Source: Saccharomonospora sp. CUA-673
Lineage (GTDB): Bacteria > Actinomycetota > Actinomycetes > Mycobacteriales > Pseudonocardiaceae
NCBI RefSeq assembly: GCF_001942305.1
Contig: NZ_MKKE01000022.1
Coordinates: forward strand, 62,001 to 126,000
DNA: 64,000 nt
Reading direction: 5' to 3'
The position numbers and the translations under genes were made by a program. Under the pieces are notes generated by a model, which saw only the letters and a list, made by a program, of their open reading frames with translations, was not told the DNA's origin and ran no database searches. Below, piece by piece: positions 35,703 to 46,720 of the stretch (the first letter of the stretch is position 1; each line of letters starts with the position of its first letter).

Positions 35703-36078
35703 GTGCTCGTAGCTCCCGTCTGGACATCGGCGTCGGCAGACGATGCCGGGTTCCCCGTCCCGGACCACCGCCATCGCGATTTGGCCGCTCACCCTAGGCA
35801 CGTCACCCGAATGTGCGCAATCGATCGAGCATTCTTCGCCGATGGATACCACTCGAAGGAGACCCTCGGATACCACGATGACGTGGGAAAACAACATTCC
35901 GGACACGCACGTAAAATCCATGAGTCGATCGGCGTGTTCCGACGAAGGTGGGCACGGCCGCAATTCCCGCCTGCGTGCCGGTCCACTCCGGCCCGCTCCT
36001 GCGCCACGGTGTGCGTGTGGTGTGCGTGTGCCCACGCCCGCGCATGTCCTGCGGTCGGGTGACATACCGTGGACGTTC
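35703..36078. other. Divergent intergenic region between ehuB and the LysE gene
   Basis: About 375 nt with no gene. It contains the putative ehu promoter (35791-35820). On the plus side a TACCGT hexamer at 36065-36070 lies 8 nt before the LysE GTG. I see no clear osmoregulatory operator. Confidence 0.5.
35791..35820 (-). promoter_or_regulatory. Putative SigA-type promoter of the ehuBCDA operon
   Basis: Minus strand -35 TTGCGC (35815-35820), 18-bp spacer, -10 TAGGGT (35791-35796), giving a leader of about 80 nt to the ehuB start. Judged by eye. Confidence 0.4.
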
Positions 36079-36702
36079 GTGACATGGAGTTCGTACAGCA
36101 GCTACCTGGTCCTGACGATCCTGGTGGTCATCGCCCCCGGACCGGACACGCTCGTGACCCTGCGGAACGCCTTCTCGGGCGGGTTCCGGGGCGGGTTGGT
36201 GGCCACGACCGGCATCGCGATCGGCAACCTGTTCCAGGGCTCGCTCGTCGCGCTCGGTCTCGGCGCCCTCATCGTGCAGTCCCAGCCGGTGTTCACCACG
36301 ATCCGTTGGGCGGGCGTGCTGTACCTGTGCTACCTGGGCATCCAGTCGCTGCGCTCGGCGTGGCGCGGCGACTACGCCGCGATGGACGCCGAGGGGGCCG
36401 CCGCGAGCGGGTTCCGACGGTTCCGCGAGGGCTTCCTGTCCAACGTCACCAATCCGAAGGTGCTCGCGTTGTACCTGTCGGTGCTGCCCCAGTTCCTCGA
36501 CCCGGTGCGCAGCACGACGTTCGACGCGCTGCTGCTCGCCTACACGGTGGCGGTGCTGGGTGCGCTGTGGCTGGTGCTGCTGCTGGTGTTCGTGCACCGC
36601 GTGCGCGCCTGGTTGCGGCGGCGCCGCGTGCGCAGGGCACTCGACATCGCCACCGGCGGCACGTTGATCGGCTTCGGCGTCTCGCTCGCCGCGGGCGGCT
36701 GA
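36079..36702 (+). CDS. LysE family amino acid exporter
   Basis: 207 residues with six predicted helices. LysE/RhtB features are the opening SSYLVLTILVVIAPGPDTLV (the conserved P-G-P-[DN] motif), LRNAFSGGFRGGLVATTGIAIG, YLCYLGIQSLRSAW, and the mid-protein FREGFLSNVTNPKVLALYLSVLPQF. It exports an amino acid or related compound, identity unknown. GTG 36079 has no Shine-Dalgarno; TACCGT 8 nt upstream suggests a leaderless message. Confidence 0.87.
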   Translation: MTWSSYSSYLVLTILVVIAPGPDTLVTLRNAFSGGFRGGLVATTGIAIGNLFQGSLVALGLGALIVQSQPVFTTIRWAGVLYLCYLGIQSLRSAWRGDYAAMDAEGAAASGFRRFREGFLSNVTNPKVLALYLSVLPQFLDPVRSTTFDALLLAYTVAVLGALWLVLLLVFVHRVRAWLRRRRVRRALDIATGGTLIGFGVSLAAGG

Positions 36703-36733
36703 GCGACGCCCGCGGGCCTGTCCGCCCCCGGGC

Positions 36734-38005
36734 CTATCCGGCCGTCGGGGTGCCCACGCGGTCGATGCGGGCGCCGAGCCGGTTGAGGTTCTCGACGAAG
36801 TGCGGGTAGCCGCGGTCGATGTGGAAGACGTCCCACACCTCGGTGATCCCGTCGGCGCACAGGCCGGCCAGCACGAGGCCCGCCCCGGCGCGGATGTCGG
36901 AGGCCCACACCGGCGCGCTCGACAGCTTCTCCACGCCGCGGACCACGGCGTGGTGGCCGTCGGTGCGGGCGTCCGCGCCGAGCCGCACCATCTCCTCGAT
37001 GAACCGGAACCGTGCCTCGTAGACGTTCTCGGTGATCATCGAGGTGCCCTCGGACACCGTCGACAGGGCGACCGCGAACGGCTGCAGGTCGGTGGCGAAA
37101 CCCGGGTAGGGCAACGTCACGAAATCGACCGACTGGGGCCGTTCCGGCTGGTTGACCCGGAAACCCTTGCCGTCGTACGTCGTGATCTCCGCACCGGCCA
37201 GGCGCAGTTTCTCGAGGACGAGCTCGAGGTGGTGCGGGTCGACACCGGTGATGGTCACGTCACCGCGCGTCATCGCCGCGGCGAACGCCCAGGTGGCGCC
37301 GACGATGCGGTCGCCGATGACGCGGTGCTCGGTGGGCTTGAGCTCCGGCACGCCCTCGACGGTCAACGTCGACGTGCCGGCACCCTGGATCTTGGCGCCC
37401 ATCTCGGTGAGCATCGCGACGATGTCGGCGATCTCCGGCTCGCGGGCCGCGTTGTCGATCACCGTCGTGCCCTCGGCCAGCACCGCGGCCATGAGGATGT
37501 TCTCGGTCGCGCCCACGCTGGGGAAGTCGAGCCAGATCTGCGCGCCGTGCAGCCCGTCGGCCTCGGCGACCACACAGCCGTGCTCGATGGCGCTGGTCGC
37601 GCCCAGCTTGCGCAAACCGTTCTGGTGCATGTCCAGCGGACGCGAACCGATCGCGTCCCCACCGGGCAGCGCCACGACGGCCTTCTTCAGCTTGCCGACC
37701 AACGGCCCGAGCACGCACACCGACGCCCGCAGCCGGCTCATCGCCGCCGAGTCGGCGCGGTGCGACAGTTCGGCGGGCGTCGTGATGCGCACGACGTCGT
37801 CGTCGATCTCGACCTCGCACCCGACGCTGCGCAGGACGTCCGCCATCAGCGGGACGTCCAGGATCCGCGGGCAGTTCGTGATGGTCGTGGTGCCCTCCGC
37901 GAGCAACGCGGCCGCCATCAGCTTCAACACGCTGTTCTTCGCGCCGACGACCTCGACCTCGCCCGTCAGCCGCGCACCACCGTGCACCTCGAAGTGCTCG
38001 CTCAT
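36734..38005 (-). CDS. murA: UDP-N-acetylglucosamine 1-carboxyvinyltransferase MurA
   Basis: 423 residues. It transfers enolpyruvate from PEP to UDP-GlcNAc, the first committed step of peptidoglycan synthesis, in the cytoplasm. Seen are [18 protein letters not shown] (substrate Lys-Asn), [12 protein letters not shown], the catalytic loop [15 protein letters not shown] and [15 protein letters not shown]. The loop residue that is Cys115 in E. coli is Asp here (about residue 114), as in mycobacteria; this predicts fosfomycin insensitivity. ATG 38005 gives the family's usual MSEHF start; an ATG 9 nt upstream has a better AAAAGG and may be used. Confidence 0.95.
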   Translation of the reverse strand: MSEHFEVHGGARLTGEVEVVGAKNSVLKLMAAALLAEGTTTITNCPRILDVPLMADVLRSVGCEVEIDDDVVRITTPAELSHRADSAAMSRLRASVCVLGPLVGKLKKAVVALPGGDAIGSRPLDMHQNGLRKLGATSAIEHGCVVAEADGLHGAQIWLDFPSVGATENILMAAVLAEGTTVIDNAAREPEIADIVAMLTEMGAKIQGAGTSTLTVEGVPELKPTEHRVIGDRIVGATWAFAAAMTRGDVTITGVDPHHLELVLEKLRLAGAEITTYDGKGFRVNQPERPQSVDFVTLPYPGFATDLQPFAVALSTVSEGTSMITENVYEARFRFIEEMVRLGADARTDGHHAVVRGVEKLSSAPVWASDIRAGAGLVLAGLCADGITEVWDVFHIDRGYPHFVENLNRLGARIDRVGTPTAG

Positions 38006-38152
38006 GCCGGACATCTTGCCTTTTCCGGCCACCCGCGCTGCGCCAGGGGCATGCTTACGGAAAGGGTGGTCACAATCGGCGCAGGAAACGAAACGGACGA
38101 TCTCCGCCGGACGATGGTCCCGCGCACCCACGGCTGCCGTAACCTCGGGCCC

Positions 38153-38724
38153 ATGTCTGTACGGATCAACCGCGTGTACACCAAGGTCGGCGACAGCGGC
38201 AGCACGGCGCTCGGGGACGGTTCCCGGGTGCCGAAGACCGATCCCCGGCTCGGCGCCTACGCCGACGTCGACGAGACGAACTCCGTCATCGGCGTCGCGA
38301 TCGCCCTCGGCGCGCTGCCCGACGAGATCGCGGACGTGCTGCGCAGTGTGCAGAACGATCTGTTCGACGTCGGTGCGGACCTCTGCTCGCCGATCACGCC
38401 CGATCCGGAGTTCCCCCCGCTGCGGGTCACCGAGCCGTACATCGAACGTCTCGAGGCTGGTGCGACGAGTTCAACGAGCGGCTCGGCAAGCTCACGTCGT
38501 TCATCCTGCCCGGCGGCACGGCCGGCGCGGCGTTGCTGCACCAGGCGCGCACCGTGGCCCGGCGGGCCGAACGCTCCGGGTGGGTCCTGGTCGAGGCCGA
38601 TGCCGACCGCACGAACACCCTGGCTGTGAAGTACCTGAACCGGCTCTCGGACCTGCTGTTCATCCTCGCCCGACTCGCCAACCCCGACGGCGACGTCCTC
38701 TGGAAGCCCGGCGGCGACCGGTAA
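38153..38724 (+). CDS. ATP:cob(I)alamin adenosyltransferase, PduO type (frame break near 38457)
   Basis: 190 residues after adding one base at 38457 (GAG GCC TGG). It makes adenosylcobalamin from ATP and cob(I)alamin. The N-terminal [23 protein letters not shown]-binding loop, [14 protein letters not shown] and [11 protein letters not shown] are in the first frame. Continuing in the second frame are [30 protein letters not shown] and [19 protein letters not shown] 38153 is leaderless, with TAACCT (38140-38145) 7 nt before it. It is divergent from murA, as in M. tuberculosis (Rv1314c/Rv1315). The break is probably sequence error. Confidence 0.88.
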
Positions 38725-38840
38725 CCGCCGTGTCAGCGTTCCGCGTCGCCGTCTTGTGCCAACACGGCGACGCGGAATGCCAACACGGCGTCGTGGGGTG
38801 CCAACACGGCGTCGTGGGGTGCTGACACGGCGGCGTGGGG
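38725..38840. repeat. Cluster of 21-bp tandem repeats with inverted copies
   Basis: Four contiguous 21-bp units (38757-38777, 38778-38798, 38799-38819, 38820-38840) share the core TGCCAACACGGCGTCG with small variations. The 32 nt before them are an inverted, diverged copy: TTCCGCGTCGCCGT pairs perfectly with ACGGCGACGCGGAA across an 11-nt loop, and CCGCCGTGTCAGC is the reverse complement of part of the last unit. The cluster exactly fills the spacer between two convergent stop codons. It is likely a dispersed intergenic element with hairpin (terminator-like) potential. Confidence 0.85.
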
Positions 38841-39275
38841 TTACGAGGCTCGGCGGATGCGGCGGCCCGGTGGGGCCGATTCGAGCCAGGAGAGAAAGCC
38901 CGTGAGAGCGTCTGGGCCCATGGCGACCTCGATGGGCTCACCGCTCGCGGGTTGACAGCGCAGCACGGTGGAACCGGCGGGAACGGCGTAGGACTCGTTG
39001 CCGACCGGGTCGCGGCGGTCGGCGATCTCGAGGCCCTCACGGGCGAAGACGCGGTCCGGACCGGTGCGCAGGCTCCACACGCGATACCAGAGGAACTCCT
39101 CGCCGTGGTAGCGCGCGATACCCAGATGCCAGCCCGCACGCTCGCGGTCGGGATTCCAGCGCAGTGCGACACTCACGCCGCCGCGCCGCCGCATGCCCAC
39201 CCATCGCAGGCCGTACCAGGCCGCGATGACGAGCAGCACCAGCAGGACGGCCGAGACGATGATCGCTGTCTGCAT
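38841..39275 (-). CDS. DUF2550 membrane-anchored protein
   Basis: 144 residues: one N-terminal transmembrane helix (AIIVSAVLLVLLVIAAWYGL) then a basic domain (VALRWNPDRERAGWHLGIARYHGEEFLWYRVWSL) and a C-terminal PAGSTVLRCQPASGEPIEVAM segment. It matches the actinobacterial DUF2550 family found immediately downstream of atpC (Rv1312 in M. tuberculosis); no function is known. It starts 26 nt after atpC and is probably part of the same transcript. Confidence 0.85.
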   Translation of the reverse strand: MQTAIIVSAVLLVLLVIAAWYGLRWVGMRRRGGVSVALRWNPDRERAGWHLGIARYHGEEFLWYRVWSLRTGPDRVFAREGLEIADRRDPVGNESYAVPAGSTVLRCQPASGEPIEVAMGPDALTGFLSWLESAPPGRRIRRAS

Positions 39276-39301
39276 GCCGTACCCCTGCTGGCCGTCTTAC
39301 G

Positions 39302-39667
39302 TCAGACCGTCTGGCCCGCTGCGCGGAGTTTCGCGGTCGCTCTCTCGCGCTCGACCTCGTCGCCCTCGGTCAGCGCCGCGCGAGCCGCGGCGACGTCGAC
39401 CTCGTGGCCGAGCTCTGCGGTCTCGGCGAGGATGCTGACCCGCTCGGCGGTCACCGACAGGAAGCCGCCGTGCACGGCGGCCGTGACGGTCTCGCCGTCC
39501 GTGGTCGCCACCTTCACGACGCCGCCCTCGACCAACTGGCCGAGCATCGGCTCGTGGCTCGGCATGATGCCGATCTCGCCCTCGGTGGTCTGCGCGACGA
39601 CGAACGAGGCCTGGCCGGACCACAGCCGTCGCTCGACGGCGACCAGCTCGACGGACATCTCAGCCAC
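39302..39667 (-). CDS. atpC: ATP synthase F1 subunit epsilon
   Basis: 121 residues, last of the atp genes. The epsilon beta-sandwich is clear ([57 protein letters not shown]), followed by a short C-terminal helical region. It is part of the central stalk and regulates ATP hydrolysis. GTG 39667 has AAGGAG 8 nt upstream. Confidence 0.95.
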   Translation of the reverse strand: MAEMSVELVAVERRLWSGQASFVVAQTTEGEIGIMPSHEPMLGQLVEGGVVKVATTDGETVTAAVHGGFLSVTAERVSILAETAELGHEVDVAAARAALTEGDEVERERATAKLRAAGQTV

Positions 39668-39820
39668 GTTGGGTCTCCTTCTCCATCAGCGCTGGCGCCA
39701 GTGTAACCGCCACGCTGGGCTTGCCGGGATTGGTCGTTCCGGGGGTGCGTTACTCCGGCGACGGGACCGGATGCCGCCGGCATCCCGGTCCCGTCGCCGT
39801 CGATCAGTCCTGAGCGGAGA

Positions 39821-41248
<1,428 letters not shown>

Positions 41249-42196
41249 TCAGTCATCACTTCCTACAGCGGCGAGCGCATCCACTCCGCCGACGATTTCG
41301 CTGATCTCCTGGGTGATCTGGGCCTGGCGGGCCTGGTTCGCCAGCCGGGTGTAGGTCTGCGCGAGCTCGCTCGCGTTGTCCGACGCCGACTTCATGGCGT
41401 TGCGCTGCGCCGCCAGTTCGGACGCCGCCGATTCCAGCAACGCCGCGAAGATTCGCGTGTTGATGTACTTCGGCAGGAGCGCGCCCAGCAGTGCCTCGGG
41501 GTTCGGCTCGAACTCGTAGGCGGGCGTGATCTCGCCGTCGTTCGACGCGGTGGCCTGACCGGCGTCCTCGTCGTCGGCGTACTCCACCTCGAGGGGAGCC
41601 ATCCGCTTGGCCACCGGCGTCTGGGTCAGCATCGAGCGGAACTCGGTGTAGACGATGTGGAGTTCGTCCACCGGCTCGCCCGAGCCCGTCGACGCGTCCT
41701 CGTCACCCGCGAGGAACGCGTCCACCAGGGTCTGCCCGACCTCGGCCGCGTTCTCGTAGCGCGGCTGCTGGGAGAACCCGGTCCAGCTGTCGGCCAGCTC
41801 GCGCTCGCGGAACCTGTAGTAGTTCACACCCTTGCCGCCGATGACGTAGAGCTGCGGCTCCTTGCCCTGCTCGCGCAGCAGCGAGAGCAGTTCCTCGGTG
41901 GCCCGCAGGACGTTGGCGTTGTAGCCACCGCACAGCCCCTTGTCACTGGTCACGACGAGCACCGCGACGCGGCGCGGCTGCTCTCGCTCGACCAGCAGCG
42001 AGTGGTCCAGGCTGGTCGAGGCGCTCGCCAGCGCGGAGAGCACCTTGGTGATCTCCGCGGCGTACGGACGGGCGGCCTCGACCCTCGCCTGCGCCTTGCT
42101 GATGCGCGACGTGGCGATGAGCTCCATCGCCTTGGTGATCTTGCCGATGTTCTTGGTTGACCGGATCTTGGACCGGAGCTCACGAAGCTGTGCCAT
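41249..42196 (-). CDS. atpG: ATP synthase F1 subunit gamma
   Basis: 315-residue rotary shaft. The N-terminal coiled coil is [25 protein letters not shown], the Rossmann-like middle has [17 protein letters not shown], and the C-terminal helix is [20 protein letters not shown]. An insert at about residues 165-220 (Gly/Glu/Asp-rich) is longer than in E. coli, as is usual in actinobacteria. It is one of eight contiguous atp genes. Confidence 0.97.
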   Translation of the reverse strand: MAQLRELRSKIRSTKNIGKITKAMELIATSRISKAQARVEAARPYAAEITKVLSALASASTSLDHSLLVEREQPRRVAVLVVTSDKGLCGGYNANVLRATEELLSLLREQGKEPQLYVIGGKGVNYYRFRERELADSWTGFSQQPRYENAAEVGQTLVDAFLAGDEDASTGSGEPVDELHIVYTEFRSMLTQTPVAKRMAPLEVEYADDEDAGQATASNDGEITPAYEFEPNPEALLGALLPKYINTRIFAALLESAASELAAQRNAMKSASDNASELAQTYTRLANQARQAQITQEISEIVGGVDALAAVGSDD

Positions 42197-42208
42197 GGCT
42201 ACCGCCCA

Positions 42209-43849
42209 CTACTTCTTCGGGGCCGGACGGTTCACCTTCACGGATTCCTGCCCGACCTCCTCGGCGTCCATGGCCTCGGCCGCGATCTCGTTGAGCTGCT
42301 TGCCCTCCGAGGTGGTGAAGCCCTTCTTGAACTCCGTGGCGGCGGCGGCGACCTTGTCGGCCAGCTCGTCGCTCCACTTGCCCGTCTCGCGGATCTCCTT
42401 GAGGACGTCCTCGTGCTTGTGCCGCATGTTCTCCAGCAGCTCGCTGTTGAACCGCGCGGTGTCCTCGATCGGCACCTCGTCGAAGTGGCCGTTGGTGCCG
42501 AGGTAGACGGTGACGACCTGCTGCTCGACCGGGACCGGCGAGTACTGCGGCTGCTTGAGCAGCTCGTACAGGCGGGAACCGCGGTCCAGCTGGGCCTTCG
42601 AGGCGGCGTCGAGGTCCGAGGCGAAGGCGGAGAACGCCTTGAGCTCCTCGTACTGCGACAGGTCGATACGCAACGTACCGGAGACCTTCTTCATGGCCTT
42701 GGTCTGCGCGTCACCACCGACTCGCGACACCGACGTGGTCACGTCGACCGCGGGGCGCTGGCCCGAGTTGAACAGGTCCGACTGGAAGAAGCACTGACCG
42801 TCGGTGATCGAGATGACGTTCGTCGGGACGTAGGCCGAGATGTCGTTGGCCTTCGTCTCGATGACCGGCAGACCCGTCAGCGAGCCGCCGCCGAGCTTGT
42901 CGGACAGCTTGGCGCACCGCTCGAGCAGGCGGGAGTGCAAGTAGAAGACGTCACCGGGGAACGCCTCGCGGCCCGGCGGGCGGCGCAGCAGCAGCGAGAT
43001 CGCTCGGTAGGCCTCGGCCTGCTTGGTGAGGTCGTCGAAGACGATCAGGACGTGCTTGCCCTGGTACATCCAGTGCTGGCCGAGGGCCGAGCCGGAGTAC
43101 GGGGCCAGCCACTTGAAACCGGCCGGGTCGGACGCCGGGGCGGCGACGATCGTCGTGTACTCGAGTGCGCCCGCGTCCTCGAGGGACTTGCGGACACCGG
43201 CGATCGTCGAGCCCTTCTGGCCGATCGCGACGTAGATGCAGCGGACCTGCTTGCTCGGGTCGCCGCTGTCCCAGTTGGCCTTCTGGTTGATGATCGTGTC
43301 GACGCAGACGGCGGTCTTGCCGGTCTTGCGGTCGCCGATGATCAGCTGGCGCTGGCCGCGGCCGATCGGCGTCATGGCGTCGATGGCCGTGATGCCCGTC
43401 GCGAGCGGCTCGTCGACCGGCTGGCGCTCGACCACCGAGGCTGCCTGCAGCTCCAGGGCACGGCGCTCGTCGGACTCGATGTCACCGAGGCCGTCGATCG
43501 GCTTGCCGAGCGGGTCGATGACGCGGCCGAGGAACTTCTCGCCGACCGGCACCGACAGGATCTGCCCGGTGCGCTTGACTTCCTGGCCCTCTTCGATCTT
43601 CTCGAAGTCGCCGAGGAGCACGACACCGATCTGGCGCGCCTCGAGGTTCTGGGCCACGCCGTACACGCCGCCGGGGAACTCCAGCAGCTCGTTGGCCATG
43701 GTCGAAGGCAGGCCCTCGACGTGGGCGACACCGTCACCGGTGTCGACGACGACGCCGACCTCTTCCCGGCTTACCTCCGGGGAGTAACTCGAGACGTAGT
43801 TCTCGATCGCACTGCGGATCTCATCCGAGGAGATCGTCAGCTCCGTCAT
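42209..43849 (-). CDS. atpA: ATP synthase F1 subunit alpha
   Basis: 546-residue nucleotide-binding, non-catalytic F1 subunit. Seen are [37 protein letters not shown] (Walker A about 172), [16 protein letters not shown] (Walker B) and the [21 protein letters not shown] hallmark. The C-terminus is extended relative to E. coli, as in mycobacteria. The frame opens at 43888, but ATG 43849 gives the normal [16 protein letters not shown] start. Confidence 0.98.
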   Translation of the reverse strand: MTELTISSDEIRSAIENYVSSYSPEVSREEVGVVVDTGDGVAHVEGLPSTMANELLEFPGGVYGVAQNLEARQIGVVLLGDFEKIEEGQEVKRTGQILSVPVGEKFLGRVIDPLGKPIDGLGDIESDERRALELQAASVVERQPVDEPLATGITAIDAMTPIGRGQRQLIIGDRKTGKTAVCVDTIINQKANWDSGDPSKQVRCIYVAIGQKGSTIAGVRKSLEDAGALEYTTIVAAPASDPAGFKWLAPYSGSALGQHWMYQGKHVLIVFDDLTKQAEAYRAISLLLRRPPGREAFPGDVFYLHSRLLERCAKLSDKLGGGSLTGLPVIETKANDISAYVPTNVISITDGQCFFQSDLFNSGQRPAVDVTTSVSRVGGDAQTKAMKKVSGTLRIDLSQYEELKAFSAFASDLDAASKAQLDRGSRLYELLKQPQYSPVPVEQQVVTVYLGTNGHFDEVPIEDTARFNSELLENMRHKHEDVLKEIRETGKWSDELADKVAAAATEFKKGFTTSEGKQLNEIAAEAMDAEEVGQESVKVNRPAPKK

Positions 43850-43911
43850 GTCGTTCCCGCTCTCACTTCGTGTCTTGCCACTGTGCAAAGTTTGTGTGTG
43901 CCTGCGCGCCG

Positions 43912-44733
43912 TCAGCTGGCGAGCTGCCTGCGCAGCGCTTCGATGCGTCCCGCGACGCTCCCGTCGATGATCTCGTCACCGACGCGGATGACAAGTCCGG
44001 CGCCGACCTCGGGGTCGAGCTGGACGTGCAACGCCATGTCGCGCCCGTAGATCTGCTGAAGCCGCGCGCTCAGCTGCTCGCGCTGGCCCCCGGTCAGCTC
44101 CGTCGCGCTCCGGATATGGGCGACCGACCGCGAACGGTAGGCCGCGGCCTGCTCGACCAGCGCGTCGATGCCGGACACGACACCGCGACCACGCGGCCGT
44201 GCCGCCACCTGCTCGACCAGCACGAGCGTCACCGCGTCGACCTTCTGGCCGAAGAGGCTCCGCACGAGACCACGCCGCCCCGCGGCGGACCCGACCTGGT
44301 CGGACAGTGCCCGCTCCAGCTCGGGCTCGGCCTCCACGATACGGGCGAGGTTGAACAATTCACCCTCGACCGTGTCGAGCTTGCCGGCCTTGTCGGCGCT
44401 GACCAACAGCGCCTTGCGCGCCACGGTCTCCAGGCCGTCCAGCAGCTCACGCGGGCTGGACCAGCGGCTGCCCACCACGGTGTCGAGCACGCCGAGGGCG
44501 GGTTCGGACACCTTGCCTTGCAGCAACGACCTGACGAGCCGCTTGCGGGCCTCGGGGTCGGACGAGCCGTCACCGACGGACCGTCGCAACCCGACCTCCT
44601 TGGTGAACAGATCCACCACGGAGAGCAGCTCTTCCCCGACGGCGGACGGGTTTGTGCCCGCGTCGCGGAGCACCTCGTCGAGACGGGTCTCGGCGAAGCC
44701 AAGAGCGTCTCGGCTCGCAGCATGCAGCGTCAT
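43912..44733 (-). CDS. atpH: ATP synthase F1 subunit delta
   Basis: 273-residue OSCP-like subunit joining F1 to the peripheral stalk. The N-terminal helical bundle begins [22 protein letters not shown] and the C-terminal part ends [20 protein letters not shown] (conserved DxSVxGRL-type motif). It is about 100 residues longer than E. coli AtpH but is not fused to a b-type membrane segment as in mycobacteria; atpF is separate. Confidence 0.95.
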   Translation of the reverse strand: MTLHAASRDALGFAETRLDEVLRDAGTNPSAVGEELLSVVDLFTKEVGLRRSVGDGSSDPEARKRLVRSLLQGKVSEPALGVLDTVVGSRWSSPRELLDGLETVARKALLVSADKAGKLDTVEGELFNLARIVEAEPELERALSDQVGSAAGRRGLVRSLFGQKVDAVTLVLVEQVAARPRGRGVVSGIDALVEQAAAYRSRSVAHIRSATELTGGQREQLSARLQQIYGRDMALHVQLDPEVGAGLVIRVGDEIIDGSVAGRIEALRRQLAS

Positions 44734-44744
44734 GTGCGCTACTC

Positions 44745-45281
44745 CTAGTTCCTGGCGCCGTTGGCACCGGCGTCGAGTTCGGCGAGGAACCGGTCGACGG
44801 TGCCGCGCCTGCGGGCCTCGTCCTCCAGCGACTCCCCGACGATCCGGCTGGCCAGCGCCACCGAGTTCTGGCCGAGTTCGGCACGCAGCTCAGCGACGAT
44901 CTGCGCGCGCTGCGCCTGCAGCTGCGCCTCGCCCTGAGCAACGATCCGGCTCGACTCCGCCTCGGCCTCGGCGCGCAGCTCGGCCTTGATCTGCTCGGCC
45001 TCCAGCCGTGCGTCATCGCGGATCTTGGCGGCCTCGGTCCGAGCCTCGGCGAGCTGAGCCTTGTACTGCTCGAGCGCCTGCTCGGCCTCTGCCTGTGCCT
45101 TCTCCGCCTTCTCGATGCCGCCCTCGATCTTCGCGGCGCGCTCCTCGTACAGCTTCTCGAAGCGCGGCACCACGAACTTGCGCAGCACCCACAGCAGAAG
45201 GAGGAACGCGATCAGGCCGATGATCACCTCGGCCATGTGCGGCATTACCGGGTTGTACTCGTCTCCAGCCGCCAAAATCAT
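44745..45281 (-). CDS. atpF: ATP synthase F0 subunit b
   Basis: 178-residue stator subunit: one transmembrane helix (MAEVIIGLIAFLLLLWVLRK), then a long Ala/Glu-rich coiled coil (about 45-160) forming the peripheral stalk. ATG 45281 is preceded by GGAG at 6 nt; a GTG 12 nt upstream is possible. Only one b-type gene is present. Confidence 0.94.
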   Translation of the reverse strand: MILAAGDEYNPVMPHMAEVIIGLIAFLLLLWVLRKFVVPRFEKLYEERAAKIEGGIEKAEKAQAEAEQALEQYKAQLAEARTEAAKIRDDARLEAEQIKAELRAEAEAESSRIVAQGEAQLQAQRAQIVAELRAELGQNSVALASRIVGESLEDEARRRGTVDRFLAELDAGANGARN

Positions 45282-45341
45282 CGTCGTCTCCACTTCGTCC
45301 TGTCGTTATTCCGACTGGGCTCGGGTCGGCAAGTGCCGACG

Positions 45342-45590
45342 TCAGCCCGCGAGGAAGAAGAGAACGAAGCCCAGCAGCGCCAGGACCTCGACGAGGGCGA
45401 AGGTGGTGAAGCCGATGTTCATCAGCTTGCCCTGGGCCTCCGGCTGACGGGCGGTGCCGCTGATGACGGCGGAGAAGATCATGCCGACACCGATACCACC
45501 ACCGATGGCACCGAGGCCGTAGCCCACAACGGCGAGGCCGGCGTTGATGTCGGTCTCTGCGGCCTGCTGGGCGAGAACAATCGAGCTCAC
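45342..45590 (-). CDS. atpE: ATP synthase F0 subunit c
   Basis: 82-residue proteolipid with two helices: the Gly-rich first (VGYGLGAIGGGIGVGMIFS), the polar loop SGTARQPEAQGK, and the second helix TFALVEVLALLGFVLFF with the proton-carrying Glu at residue 68. It forms the c-ring. The GTG 45590 start has a GGGAAA ribosome site. Confidence 0.97.
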   Translation of the reverse strand: MSSIVLAQQAAETDINAGLAVVGYGLGAIGGGIGVGMIFSAVISGTARQPEAQGKLMNIGFTTFALVEVLALLGFVLFFLAG

Positions 45591-45701
45591 GTGTTTTCCC
45601 TTTCCAACTTCGTCCGTGTTCGGTAACGGATGTCTTGTCTGTGGGTTCGGACGGACACCATCGTCTCGCGTGAGCCGTCCGGGATCTGTGGGTGTCGGTT
45701 C

Positions 45702-46484
45702 CTAGTGTTCCTCGGCCAGTGCCGCGCCGATGTAGTTGGCGGACAGCAGGGCGAAGATGAAGGCCTGGATCGACATGATCAGTACCTCGATGAAGGTGAT
45801 CGCGAGCGCCCCGCCGAAGGAGAAGACGGAGAAGATCTTCGTGATCCCGTCACCGTGGAGGAGCAGGAACTCCGCCGAGAGGCCGAACAGGATGATCAAC
45901 AGGTGACCCGCGAACATCGCCGCGAAGACTCGGATGGCGAGTGTCAGCGGGTTCATGATGAACTTCGTGAAGAACTCGATCGGCGTCAGCAGGATGTACA
46001 CCGGCTTCGGCGCACCCGGCGGCACCAGCTGGTGCTTCAGGTAGCCGAGGAAGCCGTGCCGACGGATGCCCGCGTAGTGGTACACGGGGTAGACCACGAG
46101 CACCGAGAGCGCGAGCGGGAAGCCGATGTTCGACATCGTCGGATACTGCAGCACCGGAACGATGCCGAACAGGTTGTTCACGAGGACGAAGCTGAACAGA
46201 GCCAGAATCAGCGGCACAAATCGCAGGAAGTCCCTCGACCCGATCTGCTCGCGCGCAATGTTGTTCCGCCCGAAGTCGTAGACGGTCTCGACGAGAAACT
46301 GCCCCTTGCTCGGCACCACGCTCAGCTTCCTGCTGGACAGCAGGAAGAAACCGACGATCAGGATCACCGACAGCACAACGAGCAGCATGGGCTTGGTGAC
46401 CCCGCCGAAAATGGGTGGCAGATTAAACGCGTCTGCCGTCGGCGGCACGAATTCGTCACCCGCCGCTAGTACCAGCGCGCCCAA
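45702..46484 (-). CDS. atpB: ATP synthase F0 subunit a
   Basis: About 260 residues and five or six helices, providing the proton half-channels. The essential Arg lies in MNPLTLAIRVFAAMFAGHLLI, and the last helix is LIMSIQAFIFALLSANYIGAAL. The frame opens upstream to 46541, but TTG 46484 has AAGGAG 5 nt upstream and removes an Arg/Glu-rich non-typical N-terminus, so I choose it. First gene of the F0F1 cluster after the atpI-like gene. Confidence 0.92.
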   Translation of the reverse strand: MGALVLAAGDEFVPPTADAFNLPPIFGGVTKPMLLVVLSVILIVGFFLLSSRKLSVVPSKGQFLVETVYDFGRNNIAREQIGSRDFLRFVPLILALFSFVLVNNLFGIVPVLQYPTMSNIGFPLALSVLVVYPVYHYAGIRRHGFLGYLKHQLVPPGAPKPVYILLTPIEFFTKFIMNPLTLAIRVFAAMFAGHLLIILFGLSAEFLLLHGDGITKIFSVFSFGGALAITFIEVLIMSIQAFIFALLSANYIGAALAEEH

Positions 46485-46720
46485 CTGGGCTCCTTCCGGT
46501 TCTCCCGGCCGGCGTTCACTCCGCCGGGGGAATCGTTGCAACTGGACATAACGTACCGGATCCAGGTCCGGCGCTATGTGGGGTCCCCTTGCCTTGCAGG
46601 AGGATCCTTGGCGCGGACAGTATCAGGCACGTTTCGGGCGTAGCCGTACGGGCATACTTCTGCGAAACAAAGCGGCTCCTGCCTGGCACTACTGCATGTC
46701 GTAGCCACGAGTGGAACGAT

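Noticed and set aside
38757..38840. CRISPR array
   Set aside because: The 21-bp units are contiguous with no spacers and include inverted copies; no cas genes are present.
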